From the NCBI GenBank assembly GCA_025517485.1, contig JAOPKB010000001.1, forward strand, positions 1 through 64,000: a DNA stretch of 64,000 nucleotides, in the 5' to 3' direction. The stretch comes from Natronoglomus mannanivorans. GTDB taxonomy: Archaea > Halobacteriota > Halobacteria > Halobacteriales > Natrialbaceae. The translations under genes and the position numbers were made by a program. This document shows positions 7,496 through 15,607 of the stretch, one piece after another (position 1 is the first letter of the stretch; each line of letters begins with the position of its first letter). The notes beneath the pieces were generated by a model that saw only the letters and a program-made list of their open reading frames with translations, had not been told where the DNA came from and ran no database searches.

Positions 7496-9764
7496 TCCAA
7501 CAACCGATGATCGTGATGCAGCTAGGGCCACGGTTCTTCCGTTGGATTGCTCTCTTGAAGACCTGAACAAGTTATTCACTCGTACCGGTTCTGAATCAGA
7601 CGAAGAGTTCGCCAAGCGGCTTGATGAGTATGGGGTACATGCTCTGAAATCCCGCTCAATAGAGCCGAGAGATCCTGTTGGAGTGACGTCGATCTCGGAA
7701 ATTGCAATATTCGCATCACTGGCGGCATTACGTATCGAATTCGCTGATCCGCTTCAATCCACACACTATTTAAAGAATTTTCCAGAGAACAGTTCGGAAC
7801 GGAGAATGATGCGATATCCACTCAGGCATCATCCTGGGTTATCGATCTTTGTGCGTGATATTCTGAATCACTACATCTCGAACGTTCTCTATGCTTTTCG
7901 GAATCTTCTCCCTGAGAGATTACAAAAAGAGGTCGTAGCTGTCCTCTGCGCTCCAGATCCAGAAGGGCGACAGTCGGAGCCAACCAGCCCTGCTCGAACA
8001 TATATCGAGTCACAGAATTCAAAGAGTTCACATCGCGGAAAATACGCTGATCGAATCAAAATCCGCCAAGATGGTTTCGAGGTCCCTTTCACCTATGCAA
8101 CTGCTCGATGTCTGGTTGAGCCACCAACTGATCAAATACATTTCCCAGAAGGAGAAGAGCTGCACTACCTCCGTAACAGAAGAGATTCGTTACTCATTCC
8201 CGGAGATGTGGTCTATACTAAGCTCGTAGAGTACGCATGGCATGGATGGTATCGATTAGTTCATTCGGTCTATAACTCGATCTCCCAAGAACACATTGAT
8301 CGACTCATTGACTCAACTCCGCGAATTAGTACAGAAATCAAGGAACATCTTGACTATCGTAGACCGTATCGCTCGTTCATTCCCTACTACGGCGCTACTA
8401 CCAGTAATCCACTTCGCAAGCCAGGAACTCGTGATCCAATATCTCGTCCCGATAAACGCTTAATCACTATTGCTGATACAATTCGATGGTCCGATACACT
8501 CGCATTTGGCGAGCATATTCGCACATCTGATCTATTTAATGAAGTATGTCGCTTTTATCCTTCTCCAGACCGACCGAGTAATGACTTATCGAGTCTCGGA
8601 TCTCTTGAAAGCGCATTAGAACAATCGCAAGATGACAGAATTACAGTGGTAGGAGACAGAGAAAAGACTTACTGCACAGTTCCGAAGCCGATACCAACCC
8701 CGTTCTTTACTACGTTTTCGAACCTACCATGGGATACCTATAGACATCTATTAGCTGAACAAACTAGGTATGATTTGAAGGCGTCTGAAAAGATATCGCC
8801 GTTTCTACCCAGTCAAAAGCGGCCGTCTACGACCAAACAATATACTGGTGACTGGAACCATAGTGAGCAGCAAGCGGTATCTAGCACATACAAATTTTCG
8901 ACCGTGCATGCTGTTGAACCCCTTAACAACATACATAATTTCCAATCCCTGACCGCCGACGAAGTACTACTATTGACCCGAATCGGGTTAGGGATGGAGC
9001 GGCAGATTCGATCTTATTCTCTCCTCAATAGCATGAAGTCCTTTGAGAAGAGGGAGAACGGAGAACCACTTGACGTCGATCTGAACAAGTTGGAGGAGAG
9101 GGGTCTGCTCATTAGGCATTACCAAGAAGGAGATCTCCGTCAAAAATATTATTCCGTTCCTTGGACGGTACGTGACCAACTTTCAATACCTAACATAAGC
9201 CATGATGGGTGGGGAGAACGGGGTACATCAGAGAGAACAATTCATAGACTGGGTATCGATCTACTTGCCTCTCTTTTTGCTCTTCGGCCGGATGTTGATA
9301 AAGTAGTCCGCTACTCTGACGTATGGCGGCTACAGCCGTCCTTTTGCTGGGAGGAAATCCGCCAATTAAAAGATAAGCGTATGGATGTTGTCGGCTTTTC
9401 ACAGGGAGCTCCGAAATGTGGTGGTGAGGTTGAAACAATGTCCGGTGATGCTGCTGGAACAAAAAGTACTGTTGAGAAACTAAGTCAATTCCCAAGCGAA
9501 CTCGATAGGTATCTTGTAACGCCAAATGGAACACATTTATCTACCCTTATGGCCCGTCTCTCGGACTCAGAGTATTTTGGGGAGAAATTTAATGACTCGA
9601 TCAAGGGAAACTACCGACCTTCAAAAGTCCGGAACAAGCTTGATTCGTATGGCATCTTAGGACGTGAGTTTGACTACCTCTTAACATATGATAATATTCG
9701 AGGAGAGCTTCCAAGCTCACCTACCTCCACAATCGATTTGGATGAGATCGTGGGGACTATCTGA
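7488..9764 (+). CDS. Large protein with putative restriction-like C-terminal domain, putative defence gene B
   Basis: 758 residues, unrecognised in its first 480 residues, which are rich in aromatic and Arg residues and largely helical. Residues about 480-570 look like a winged helix (LTADEVLLLTRIGLG... LEERGLLIRHYQ... KYYSVPW). The C-terminal part has HRLGIDLLASLF, then KRMDVVGFSQG and GGEVET, then a conserved-looking strand YLVTPNG. The Asp, Glu-x-Glu order (D-V-V-G then G-E-V-E) resembles restriction-endonuclease-like domains found in haloarchaeal proviral proteins. Family assignment is my inference. It is translationally coupled to the gene before it. A 508-base spacer with a long inverted repeat separates it from the helicase on the same strand, so the three genes may work together but need not be one transcript. 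Confidence 0.7.
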   Translation: MLSPTTDDRDAARATVLPLDCSLEDLNKLFTRTGSESDEEFAKRLDEYGVHALKSRSIEPRDPVGVTSISEIAIFASLAALRIEFADPLQSTHYLKNFPENSSERRMMRYPLRHHPGLSIFVRDILNHYISNVLYAFRNLLPERLQKEVVAVLCAPDPEGRQSEPTSPARTYIESQNSKSSHRGKYADRIKIRQDGFEVPFTYATARCLVEPPTDQIHFPEGEELHYLRNRRDSLLIPGDVVYTKLVEYAWHGWYRLVHSVYNSISQEHIDRLIDSTPRISTEIKEHLDYRRPYRSFIPYYGATTSNPLRKPGTRDPISRPDKRLITIADTIRWSDTLAFGEHIRTSDLFNEVCRFYPSPDRPSNDLSSLGSLESALEQSQDDRITVVGDREKTYCTVPKPIPTPFFTTFSNLPWDTYRHLLAEQTRYDLKASEKISPFLPSQKRPSTTKQYTGDWNHSEQQAVSSTYKFSTVHAVEPLNNIHNFQSLTADEVLLLTRIGLGMERQIRSYSLLNSMKSFEKRENGEPLDVDLNKLEERGLLIRHYQEGDLRQKYYSVPWTVRDQLSIPNISHDGWGERGTSERTIHRLGIDLLASLFALRPDVDKVVRYSDVWRLQPSFCWEEIRQLKDKRMDVVGFSQGAPKCGGEVETMSGDAAGTKSTVEKLSQFPSELDRYLVTPNGTHLSTLMARLSDSEYFGEKFNDSIKGNYRPSKVRNKLDSYGILGREFDYLLTYDNIRGELPSSPTSTIDLDEIVGTI

Positions 9765-10272
9765 TTAGTAGTGTTCCGCTGAAATCTAACATACCTACAA
9801 ATTCTGTCAAGCTTATCGATAGTGCCCGGTCAAATATTTCTCTCTTAGAAGCAACCTTAGCACATCTAACCACAGCTCAGACACTCATTCTTTCTAACCG
9901 TGCCACATGGTATTAGATGATGTTTAAGACTATTTTAGCACGTTTCGATATCTCCATGATTCTTCGCGGTACACTTGTGGTTTGACGCACCCCAATTAAC
10001 GATCTTCCTCAATTAGATGTGCTAAGAACAATTTTGAAGCGGCTATGTGGTTGTTGAATGGCCCGATCGCTCCGCTACTATGTCCCCATGATATTGATGG
10101 AATTGGCCCAAATCGTCCTCGTAACTCATGAGATGGAATATGCTACCGGACTTGCAGAAACACCAATAAAGAGACAGATCTTACTTCCTACTCACTCTAC
10201 CCCAAAAGCGGGAACACTGCCAGCCAAAATTGCTAAACCTCACAAGAGACAACTGCCAAGAATCACGAGACG
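9765..10272. other. Spacer between gene B and the helicase
   Basis: 508 bases. A 77-codon open frame (10,058-10,291) runs into the helicase start but has a poor translation and is not called. The most notable structure is a 14-base perfect inverted repeat (9856-9869 with 10,013-10,026). The DNA between is AT-rich with several TATA-like stretches, so a separate promoter for the helicase is likely. Confidence 0.5.
9856..10026. repeat. 14-bp inverted repeat pair
   Basis: CTTAGCACATCTAA at 9856-9869 is exactly the reverse complement of TTAGATGTGCTAAG at 10,013-10,026. A related half, TTAGCACGT, occurs between them near 9936. A 14-base perfect match 143 bases apart is not expected by chance. It could be paired operator sites bridged by a looped repressor, the ends of a very short mobile element, or an RNA stem. 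Confidence 0.6.
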
Positions 10273-12834
10273 ATGGATCGACCCGACATAGATGAAACAG
10301 TAGATTGGTTGCAGGGTCGAGGATATTATGGCGATCAAATCACCCATCAGCGAATCGTCGATGGTCAGGGTGCAGAAACGGAAGAAATCAGTGTCTCTGA
10401 TCCCCTATCTATCGCGCTCCGTCAAGCAGGAATTCAGGATCTGTATACTCACCAGGTAAGGGCCATTGAGTCAGTCCGTAATAACAAGAACGTGGTTGTA
10501 GCAACTCCGACTGCATCTGGAAAGACGCTCACCTACGTGGTTCCCGCTATCGAGCATGCTTTAGAAAACGAAGGAAAAACCCTCTACATCGCTCCCTACC
10601 GAGCACTCATCAATGACCAATCAGATACATTCCAAGGATTTGCTGATGAACTGGGATTTGGAACTTCTATCGAACTGGGTGTGCAAACAGGGGAAACCTC
10701 TAGAACTGAACGTCGAGAGATCAGAAATTCACAACCGGATGTACTGCTAGCCACGATTGACCAACTCCATCTTAGCCTTCTCCCATATGCCCACGGAAAG
10801 AAGCACTGGCGATGGCTATTCCAACAACTCGACACAGTAGTGATTGATGAAGTGCATATGTATCGTGGTGTCTTTGGTAGCCACGCATCGCTGATCCTCC
10901 GGCGACTGAACCGACTTTGCGACTACTATAATGCATCTCCTCAGTATATCTGTTGCTCAGCTACGATCGGAAATCCAGTCGAACACGCATCAGCAGTCAC
11001 AGGTCAAGACGAGTCTACCTTCACACTCGTCGATGATGACGGCAGTACTTCAGGTGATCGTCATTGGTTGTTCTGGAACCCCCCGATCAAAAACAATGGT
11101 GATGATGAGAACCAGAGGGCTCCGGATCCCGCGGTTGGTCCAGACGGAGAGGTCCGTGCCGGTCATGACGAGCGATCGCCTGAGCAGATCGCTACGGCCC
11201 TCAGTACAGGAACGAATTCTACAACGGAGAGTACGGATAGATCATCAGAACCGGCTGATGAGGTCGCACTCCCATCGCACCAGGAAGTCGTCGGAGGTGA
11301 ACGACGATCGCACCATGTTGAATCTGTACGCTTGTTCTGTGACCTAGTGACCAAGGGATACCAGACGCTCGTATTCACTGCTGCCAGACAGGGAACGGAA
11401 CAGTATGTTGATTGGGCAGATAAGATGTTGCGTGAACGCGGTCAGCAGGAACTTGCAGATAACGTCCATGCGTATCATGCAGCCCTCAACACAGACCGTC
11501 GGCTTGTACTCGAAGAAGCGCTTCGCAGTGGCGATGCTCGTGGAGTCTGGAGTACGAACGCACTAGAACTCGGAATTGATATCGGCACACTCGATGTTGT
11601 TTTGCTCGATGGATATCCTGGCACGTCTATGAGTACGTTTCAGCGGGCAGGCCGGGCCGGCCGTGGCGATGATGCTTGTCTCGTCGTGCTTGTTGGAGCT
11701 GATGATCCGCTCGATCAGTATACTATGCGAGAGCCAGACGAACTGTTTGAGACGGGTGCAGAACGAGCTGCTGTGAACCCATACAATGACGCTATCCGGC
11801 CAGACCATATCGTGTGTGCGGCAAGTGATCACTTTCTGTCGCCAGACGATGAGACTTACTTTGGAACAGATCTGCCGGAGTTAGTGACAGAAGCCGAATC
11901 CATCGGTCGTCTTGCTCGTGTTGATAGTGGTGATCGAATTCAATGGCGTGCGACCGACTCAGACGTTCAGTGGAATACAAATATTCGTGCAATTGATGAT
12001 CGGGAAATCGCTCTCATTGACCGAAATCGTGACGAGCAACTCGCTTCGCTAGAATTCGGTGCAGCAGTACGAGATGCTCATCCTGATGCGATTTACCGTC
12101 ACCAGAAGCAAACATACCGAGTCGTTGAGTTAGATCTGGAGTCGGATCGAGCTCTCCTTGAGACTACTTCAACCCCTGAATACACACGCGCCCTTCGAGA
12201 AAAGTCAATCACTATTGAGGATACGTACCAGACATCATCCACGGATGACTACGAAATGGCAGCACAAGCGACGTTAGGTAAATTGACTGTTGAGGATACG
12301 GTCACCGGCTACCTCCGGTATAGTGATCCGAGTGATGAATCTCCCCAAGAATGTGAGTTTGACCGGCCTCTGGAGTCAAGATCGGTTGAGACAACGGGAC
12401 TGTTCATTACTATCCCGACAGATGTGGAGGCCACGATTAGTAGTCAAGCCGAGTCACAAGACGAATATCTCAGTGCGCTCCATGCTGTCGAACACGCGTT
12501 GATCTCACTGTTTCCTATGGAAATCCTGTGTGATCGAGGTGATATAGGTGGGCTTTCGACGGTAAGCCATGGTCAAACGACTGGTGGGACGATTTTTGTC
12601 CATGATGGCCATCCTGGTGGGGCAGGACTCACACGACAGGCTTTCGGCCAGCTTGATGTCCTCTTGGAAAAGACGCTCAAGCTCCTCCGTAATTGTAGTT
12701 GCCGAGACGGATGCCCTTCGTGCATTCATTCCCCCCACTGCGGGAACGCAAATCGGAGTCTCGATAAACAGCTCGCAATCCAATTATTGTCTGAGCTGAG
12801 TAGCTTTTCCCGATCACAGGAAATTAATTCCTGA
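10273..12834 (+). CDS. MrfA/YprA-like DEAD/DEAH helicase with DUF1998-type C-terminus
   Basis: 853 residues. Superfamily 2 helicase motifs are clear: TPTASGKT (Walker A, about residue 78), VIDEVHMY (DEVH box, about 192), CSATIGN (motif III), VFTAARQGTEQY (IV), GVWSTNALELGIDIG (V) and FQRAGRAGRG (VI). The C-terminus has four cysteines in the pattern CSCRDGCPSC...C, followed by a helix, the zinc-binding signature of the MZB/DUF1998 region of YprA (MrfA) and Hrq1 helicases, which translocate on DNA and act in repair; DUF1998 proteins also occur in DISARM and Druantia defence systems. A Ser/Thr/Glu-rich insertion at residues 275-340 separates the two RecA folds. It follows the coupled gene A/B pair on the same strand and probably supplies DNA-remodelling activity to it. 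Start chosen at MDRPDIDETV. Confidence 0.88.
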   Translation: MDRPDIDETVDWLQGRGYYGDQITHQRIVDGQGAETEEISVSDPLSIALRQAGIQDLYTHQVRAIESVRNNKNVVVATPTASGKTLTYVVPAIEHALENEGKTLYIAPYRALINDQSDTFQGFADELGFGTSIELGVQTGETSRTERREIRNSQPDVLLATIDQLHLSLLPYAHGKKHWRWLFQQLDTVVIDEVHMYRGVFGSHASLILRRLNRLCDYYNASPQYICCSATIGNPVEHASAVTGQDESTFTLVDDDGSTSGDRHWLFWNPPIKNNGDDENQRAPDPAVGPDGEVRAGHDERSPEQIATALSTGTNSTTESTDRSSEPADEVALPSHQEVVGGERRSHHVESVRLFCDLVTKGYQTLVFTAARQGTEQYVDWADKMLRERGQQELADNVHAYHAALNTDRRLVLEEALRSGDARGVWSTNALELGIDIGTLDVVLLDGYPGTSMSTFQRAGRAGRGDDACLVVLVGADDPLDQYTMREPDELFETGAERAAVNPYNDAIRPDHIVCAASDHFLSPDDETYFGTDLPELVTEAESIGRLARVDSGDRIQWRATDSDVQWNTNIRAIDDREIALIDRNRDEQLASLEFGAAVRDAHPDAIYRHQKQTYRVVELDLESDRALLETTSTPEYTRALREKSITIEDTYQTSSTDDYEMAAQATLGKLTVEDTVTGYLRYSDPSDESPQECEFDRPLESRSVETTGLFITIPTDVEATISSQAESQDEYLSALHAVEHALISLFPMEILCDRGDIGGLSTVSHGQTTGGTIFVHDGHPGGAGLTRQAFGQLDVLLEKTLKLLRNCSCRDGCPSCIHSPHCGNANRSLDKQLAIQLLSELSSFSRSQEINS

Positions 12835-12901
12835 ATTGTATACTTTTCTTGCGTGTTCACTCTCAACAAGCGTTAACTACCCAGCATAGCAACCATGAGC
12901 T

Positions 12902-13231
12902 ATGGATTACGTCAACGGCGAGGATGTTACGGACAATAAGCATCTGGCAGAGGTGATCGACGTGACGCGGGAGGGGAGCGCCCAACCCGGCTCTGCTGGC
13001 TACGATGAACCGGGCAGCGCGGGGCCGGGAATGACGCTCCGTGATTCGTGCTTCCACGTGGCGATCGAGGAACTCCAAAAAATCCAGTCCGCGCCACAGG
13101 AGAGCCAAAAAGAGATCGACCGCGTGTTGCGGATGCTCCGAGAGGCACAAAACGCGAACAATGAACGGCGCGCCCATGTTATGGCGAAAGCTCACGAGGC
13201 TCTACAGGGCGTGTGGGTGCCATCGGAATAG
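12902..13231 (+). CDS. Small hydrophilic helical protein, 109 aa
   Basis: A 109-residue protein with an acidic N-terminus, a Gly/Ser/Pro linker (about residues 27-44) and an extended amphipathic helical C-terminal half rich in Gln, Glu, Arg and Ala. I do not recognise it. GTTAACTA near 12,875 is about 26 bases upstream and could be its TATA element. An antisense open frame over the same DNA is rejected because its translation is His/Leu/Arg-rich with no domain character. The local DNA is more GC-rich than its neighbours, suggesting a different origin. A small membrane-protein gene converges from the other side, a pairing reminiscent of plasmid or provirus cargo. Confidence 0.55.
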   Translation: MDYVNGEDVTDNKHLAEVIDVTREGSAQPGSAGYDEPGSAGPGMTLRDSCFHVAIEELQKIQSAPQESQKEIDRVLRMLREAQNANNERRAHVMAKAHEALQGVWVPSE

Positions 13232-13301
13232 ATAGTCCCCCCTGTGTCTTTTCACACTCAGAGCGAGCGGGGTTAGATCTTACCTGTGCATGCCGCTACA
13301 A

Positions 13302-13318
13302 GCCGCTGCGAGAGCGGC
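13302..13318. terminator. Hairpin between convergent genes
   Basis: GCCGCT-GCGAG-AGCGGC forms a perfect 6-bp stem with a 5-base loop, lying between the convergent genes ending at 13,231 (plus) and 13,361 (minus). A pyrimidine-rich run (CCCCCCTGTGTCTTTTC) follows the plus-strand gene at 13,237. Terminator role is inferred from position. Confidence 0.35.
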
Positions 13319-13360
13319 AAGAGTGGTTATACTCCTAGACAACTACATCTAACGTCTTTC

Positions 13361-13480
13361 TCAGAGCATCAGCGCGTAGCCTGCGATTGTGAACAGCACA
13401 AAGAACAACAGCATCCACGGCACGGAATAGTGTGCCCACGTTGCGACCACATCCCAAAAGGTGGAATTCGCTAATAGCAT
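13361..13480 (-). CDS. Small single-pass membrane protein, 39 aa
   Basis: A short frame encoding 39 residues: MLLANSTFWDVVATWAHYS then a hydrophobic segment with PWMLLFFVLFTIAGYALML to the end. The last 20 residues are an obvious membrane segment. GCTTAATAACG at about 13,504-13,514 lies roughly 27 bases upstream on this strand, a good leaderless promoter, which supports the start and makes a chance frame less likely. Such tiny membrane proteins are common in haloarchaeal plasmids and proviruses; its role is unknown. Confidence 0.6.
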   Translation of the reverse strand: MLLANSTFWDVVATWAHYSVPWMLLFFVLFTIAGYALML

Positions 13481-13822
13481 ACAACCAAAAACCCACCGGT
13501 CGTTATTAAGCAACTAGGGTGCTCCATATAACGATAATGGATTTTGGAAACGGACCATATTTCGTATGATATTTACGACTTGTATTCAACACGATCCAGC
13601 GACATCACCGGCACTTGATGAAAATTTCGGCATTCGAATCTGTAATTGCCGCGGAGATCTGCAATGAGTAGGGTGATGAACAGGCTATTTCCCCGTTTCA
13701 CCATGATCAATAGTACCACTTTCACCCTGGTTTGCTTACTATTAAAGCAGAAGAGACACTATTCAGCTATATCCGCAGAGCGGACAAACGAATGAGAATT
13801 CCACCACAGATGGTTTATAATA
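13481..13822. other. AT-rich spacer between divergent genes
   Basis: About 340 bases upstream of both the 39-residue membrane protein (minus) and the 240-residue protein (plus). I see promoter-like TTAATAA near its left end and TTTATAATA just before the right-hand gene, but no gene or long repeat. Confidence 0.4.
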
Positions 13823-14545
13823 ATGAATGAGCCTGACAATATAGAAGAGCTGGTTCGAGAAGAAGATGCGGGTAGCTGTGTTGAGGATCAGGTTACAATG
13901 GCGTACTGGTTCTACAATAATGATGTCACTGCTCCAAAAGACCGCGAGAAACGAACCGCAGAAATCATCGAAGCGCTAGCAGAACAGCTTGATCACGAAC
14001 CAGAAACGGTGATCGGGAATCTTGTCAGTATCGAGGTAGTAGAGCGTGTTCCGACCTCGGGTAGCGGGACATACATTAGAAATCACCGTACAGAGGACAA
14101 CTTCTACACTCCAAATGAAGATGGATTCCTTGAACAACTGAAAGAGGAAATAACTCGGCTTCTCCTTGATATTCTAGAGCAGGAACAAGCACAGAAGCCA
14201 ACAGCAGCTGATGGTGGTTCTGGCGAGGATGTCCCGACAATCAGGACAATAGCTGCTGAAGCGGTTGGTGTGATCCCTGACAATTTAGTTTATGCGCTTA
14301 CTGGGACGCTCGAATTCGTGACTGAAGTTCCCGAACTGGTAGATGACGAAGAGATCGAGTTAGAGGATCCTGTAGAGCGGATGAACAACTTCGATTCTGC
14401 TGTGAAAGCCATCATTGCCCATGACGAGATTGAACGTGGACGGAACTACGAACCTATGGGCTGGCGTAATGTGGCAAATCGATACACGCTGACGCAGAGA
14501 GCTGCGGCAATTGAAGATAACCATTCGGTGTCAGACTTCTCATAG
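13823..14545 (+). CDS. Hypothetical protein, possible winged-helix N-terminus
   Basis: 240 residues, acidic, soluble. Residues about 40-95 (ALAEQLDHEPETVIGNLVSI... then a short hairpin) could be a winged helix, after which come a helical stretch (LLLDILEQEQ) and a disordered acidic linker. The C-terminal 90 residues hold IRTIAAEAVGVIPDNLVYAL, a region I do not recognise. TTTATAATA lies only about 12 bases before the ATG, so either the transcript starts inside the first codons or the true promoter is further upstream; the start is therefore uncertain. It sits 75 bases ahead of a membrane coiled-coil protein on the same strand, with a separate TATA element between. Confidence 0.62.
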   Translation: MNEPDNIEELVREEDAGSCVEDQVTMAYWFYNNDVTAPKDREKRTAEIIEALAEQLDHEPETVIGNLVSIEVVERVPTSGSGTYIRNHRTEDNFYTPNEDGFLEQLKEEITRLLLDILEQEQAQKPTAADGGSGEDVPTIRTIAAEAVGVIPDNLVYALTGTLEFVTEVPELVDDEEIELEDPVERMNNFDSAVKAIIAHDEIERGRNYEPMGWRNVANRYTLTQRAAAIEDNHSVSDFS

Positions 14546-14585
14546 AGGAAGTCTCCCTAGGAGGTATGGTATTGAGTTTAGCAGG

Positions 14586-14596
14586 GATTTATATGG
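14586..14596 (+). promoter_or_regulatory. TATA element of the 14621 gene
   Basis: GATTTATATGG centred about 30 bases before the GTG start at 14,621, right for a leaderless promoter. It is the main reason to accept the GTG start. Confidence 0.45.
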
Positions 14597-14620
14597 GATC
14601 TAGTTAACAACATTCGAAAC

Positions 14621-15256
14621 GTGACTGTTGGTCTATATTCGGCTCTTGCTGCTTCTGCTAGTGTGTTTATTGGTATTCTCACAGCACTCCTCGTGAACAA
14701 TCTCGTCAAGCTCAAATCCGAAAAGGATCTCGTAGAACGGCGAATTGAGTCTCTTGATTCCCGAATACAGGGTCTGAAACAAGAGAAGAACGCCCTAGAA
14801 GAGTACGCGACTAACATCGAAGAACCACGATTCCCAGAGAAAGGTCGATTCTCTCCAGAATATCAACATATTGATTCCACGAGCAGTATGGTTGCCGCGG
14901 ATATGATGGCCGATGTACAAAGTACAAGACAGCACAACGAACGGCACCGCAGATGGAATCAGATTCGTGCTCAACTTGAATCGTTCAATAGTGAGCAGGA
15001 GAGATTCTCTGATAGATATGAATCGCTCGATAGTTCGGGTGTCGAAAGCACACTATATGCAAGTGTCATCACAATCCTTCTCTCGGTCGGTCTCCCTCTT
15101 TTTGCTTATCTTCTCCGTATTTCTGGGGTTATACTCTTCTCGGGATTCTCGTGGCTTGAACCAGTCGTGGTTTTTGTCGTTTGGGCAGTAGGACTGGGAT
15201 ATGTTCTCTATCATCTTAACACGCAGGTTGCATCCGTGAAGAATGATATTGAATAG
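14621..15256 (+). CDS. Membrane protein with coiled coil
   Basis: 211 residues starting at GTG. One membrane segment at residues 5-27 is followed by a strong coiled coil (about 28-70: repeated Lys/Glu/Leu heptads such as KSEKDLVERRIESLDSRI), a linker, another helical stretch at 105-135, and two membrane segments at about 143-165 and 172-195. The topology puts the long charged region on one side, anchored by membrane at both ends. This shape, with no enzyme motif, is seen in stress or phage-response effectors and in structural membrane proteins alike, so I assign no function. It follows the 240-residue hypothetical gene closely on the same strand. Confidence 0.65.
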   Translation: MTVGLYSALAASASVFIGILTALLVNNLVKLKSEKDLVERRIESLDSRIQGLKQEKNALEEYATNIEEPRFPEKGRFSPEYQHIDSTSSMVAADMMADVQSTRQHNERHRRWNQIRAQLESFNSEQERFSDRYESLDSSGVESTLYASVITILLSVGLPLFAYLLRISGVILFSGFSWLEPVVVFVVWAVGLGYVLYHLNTQVASVKNDIE

Positions 15257-15334
15257 ATGTCCGGGGATTGAGGGCAAGAGGGCGAGTCCTTGAGATACCG
15301 TCGGTCGCTATGACTACTGCACCAGATTAGTCCT

Positions 15335-15360
15335 GTTAGCGCCCGGAGACAGGCGCTAAC
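15335..15360. promoter_or_regulatory. 9-bp perfect inverted repeat before the recombinase pair
   Basis: GTTAGCGCC-CGGAGACA-GGCGCTAAC: nine perfect pairs and an 8-base centre, 50 bases upstream of the AbrB-like gene start. It could be the operator of the AbrB-like protein, a recombination site of the serine recombinase, or the terminator of the membrane-protein gene that ends at 15,256. Confidence 0.5.
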
Positions 15361-15409
15361 AACCATGCGTAACACTATACTTAATGCAACACGTAGCACT
15401 ATTCGAGAA

Positions 15410-15607
15410 ATGCCGAAAACCAAGGTCCAAGTCACCGAATCTGAGGTGCAAACCCCGGATGGAGACACGCGACAAACCAAACAGTACCGAGTCACTATCC
15501 CAAAACAAATGGCCGAGTTTTTCGACCTGTCTCAAAGTGACAAACTCGAATGGTCATCAGGGAGTGCATCGAATAAGATGGAAGTAACTGTCCACAAGAA
15601 TGACTGA
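15410..15607 (+). CDS. AbrB/SpoVT-like small DNA-binding protein
   Basis: 65 residues from the ATG of MPKTKVQVTE. An in-frame ATG 45 bases upstream exists, but TATACTTAA at about 15,375-15,383 is some 30 bases before the shorter start, so that one is chosen. The sequence QYRVTIPKQMAEFFDLSQSDKLEW is the swapped-hairpin AbrB pattern (a strand, then IPK, then a helix, then a strand), used by transcription regulators and antitoxins. Its last codons overlap the serine recombinase start by 8 bases, so the two are translationally coupled; it probably controls or assists that recombinase. No toxin gene is adjacent. Confidence 0.78.
   Translation: MPKTKVQVTESEVQTPDGDTRQTKQYRVTIPKQMAEFFDLSQSDKLEWSSGSASNKMEVTVHKND

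Noticed and set aside
10058..10291. 77-codon frame before the helicase
   Set aside because: Overlaps the helicase start out of frame and its translation lacks haloarchaeal acidic character.
12863..13195. 110-codon antisense frame over the 109-residue gene
   Set aside because: His/Arg/Leu-rich translation; the plus-strand frame has a promoter-like element and normal composition.
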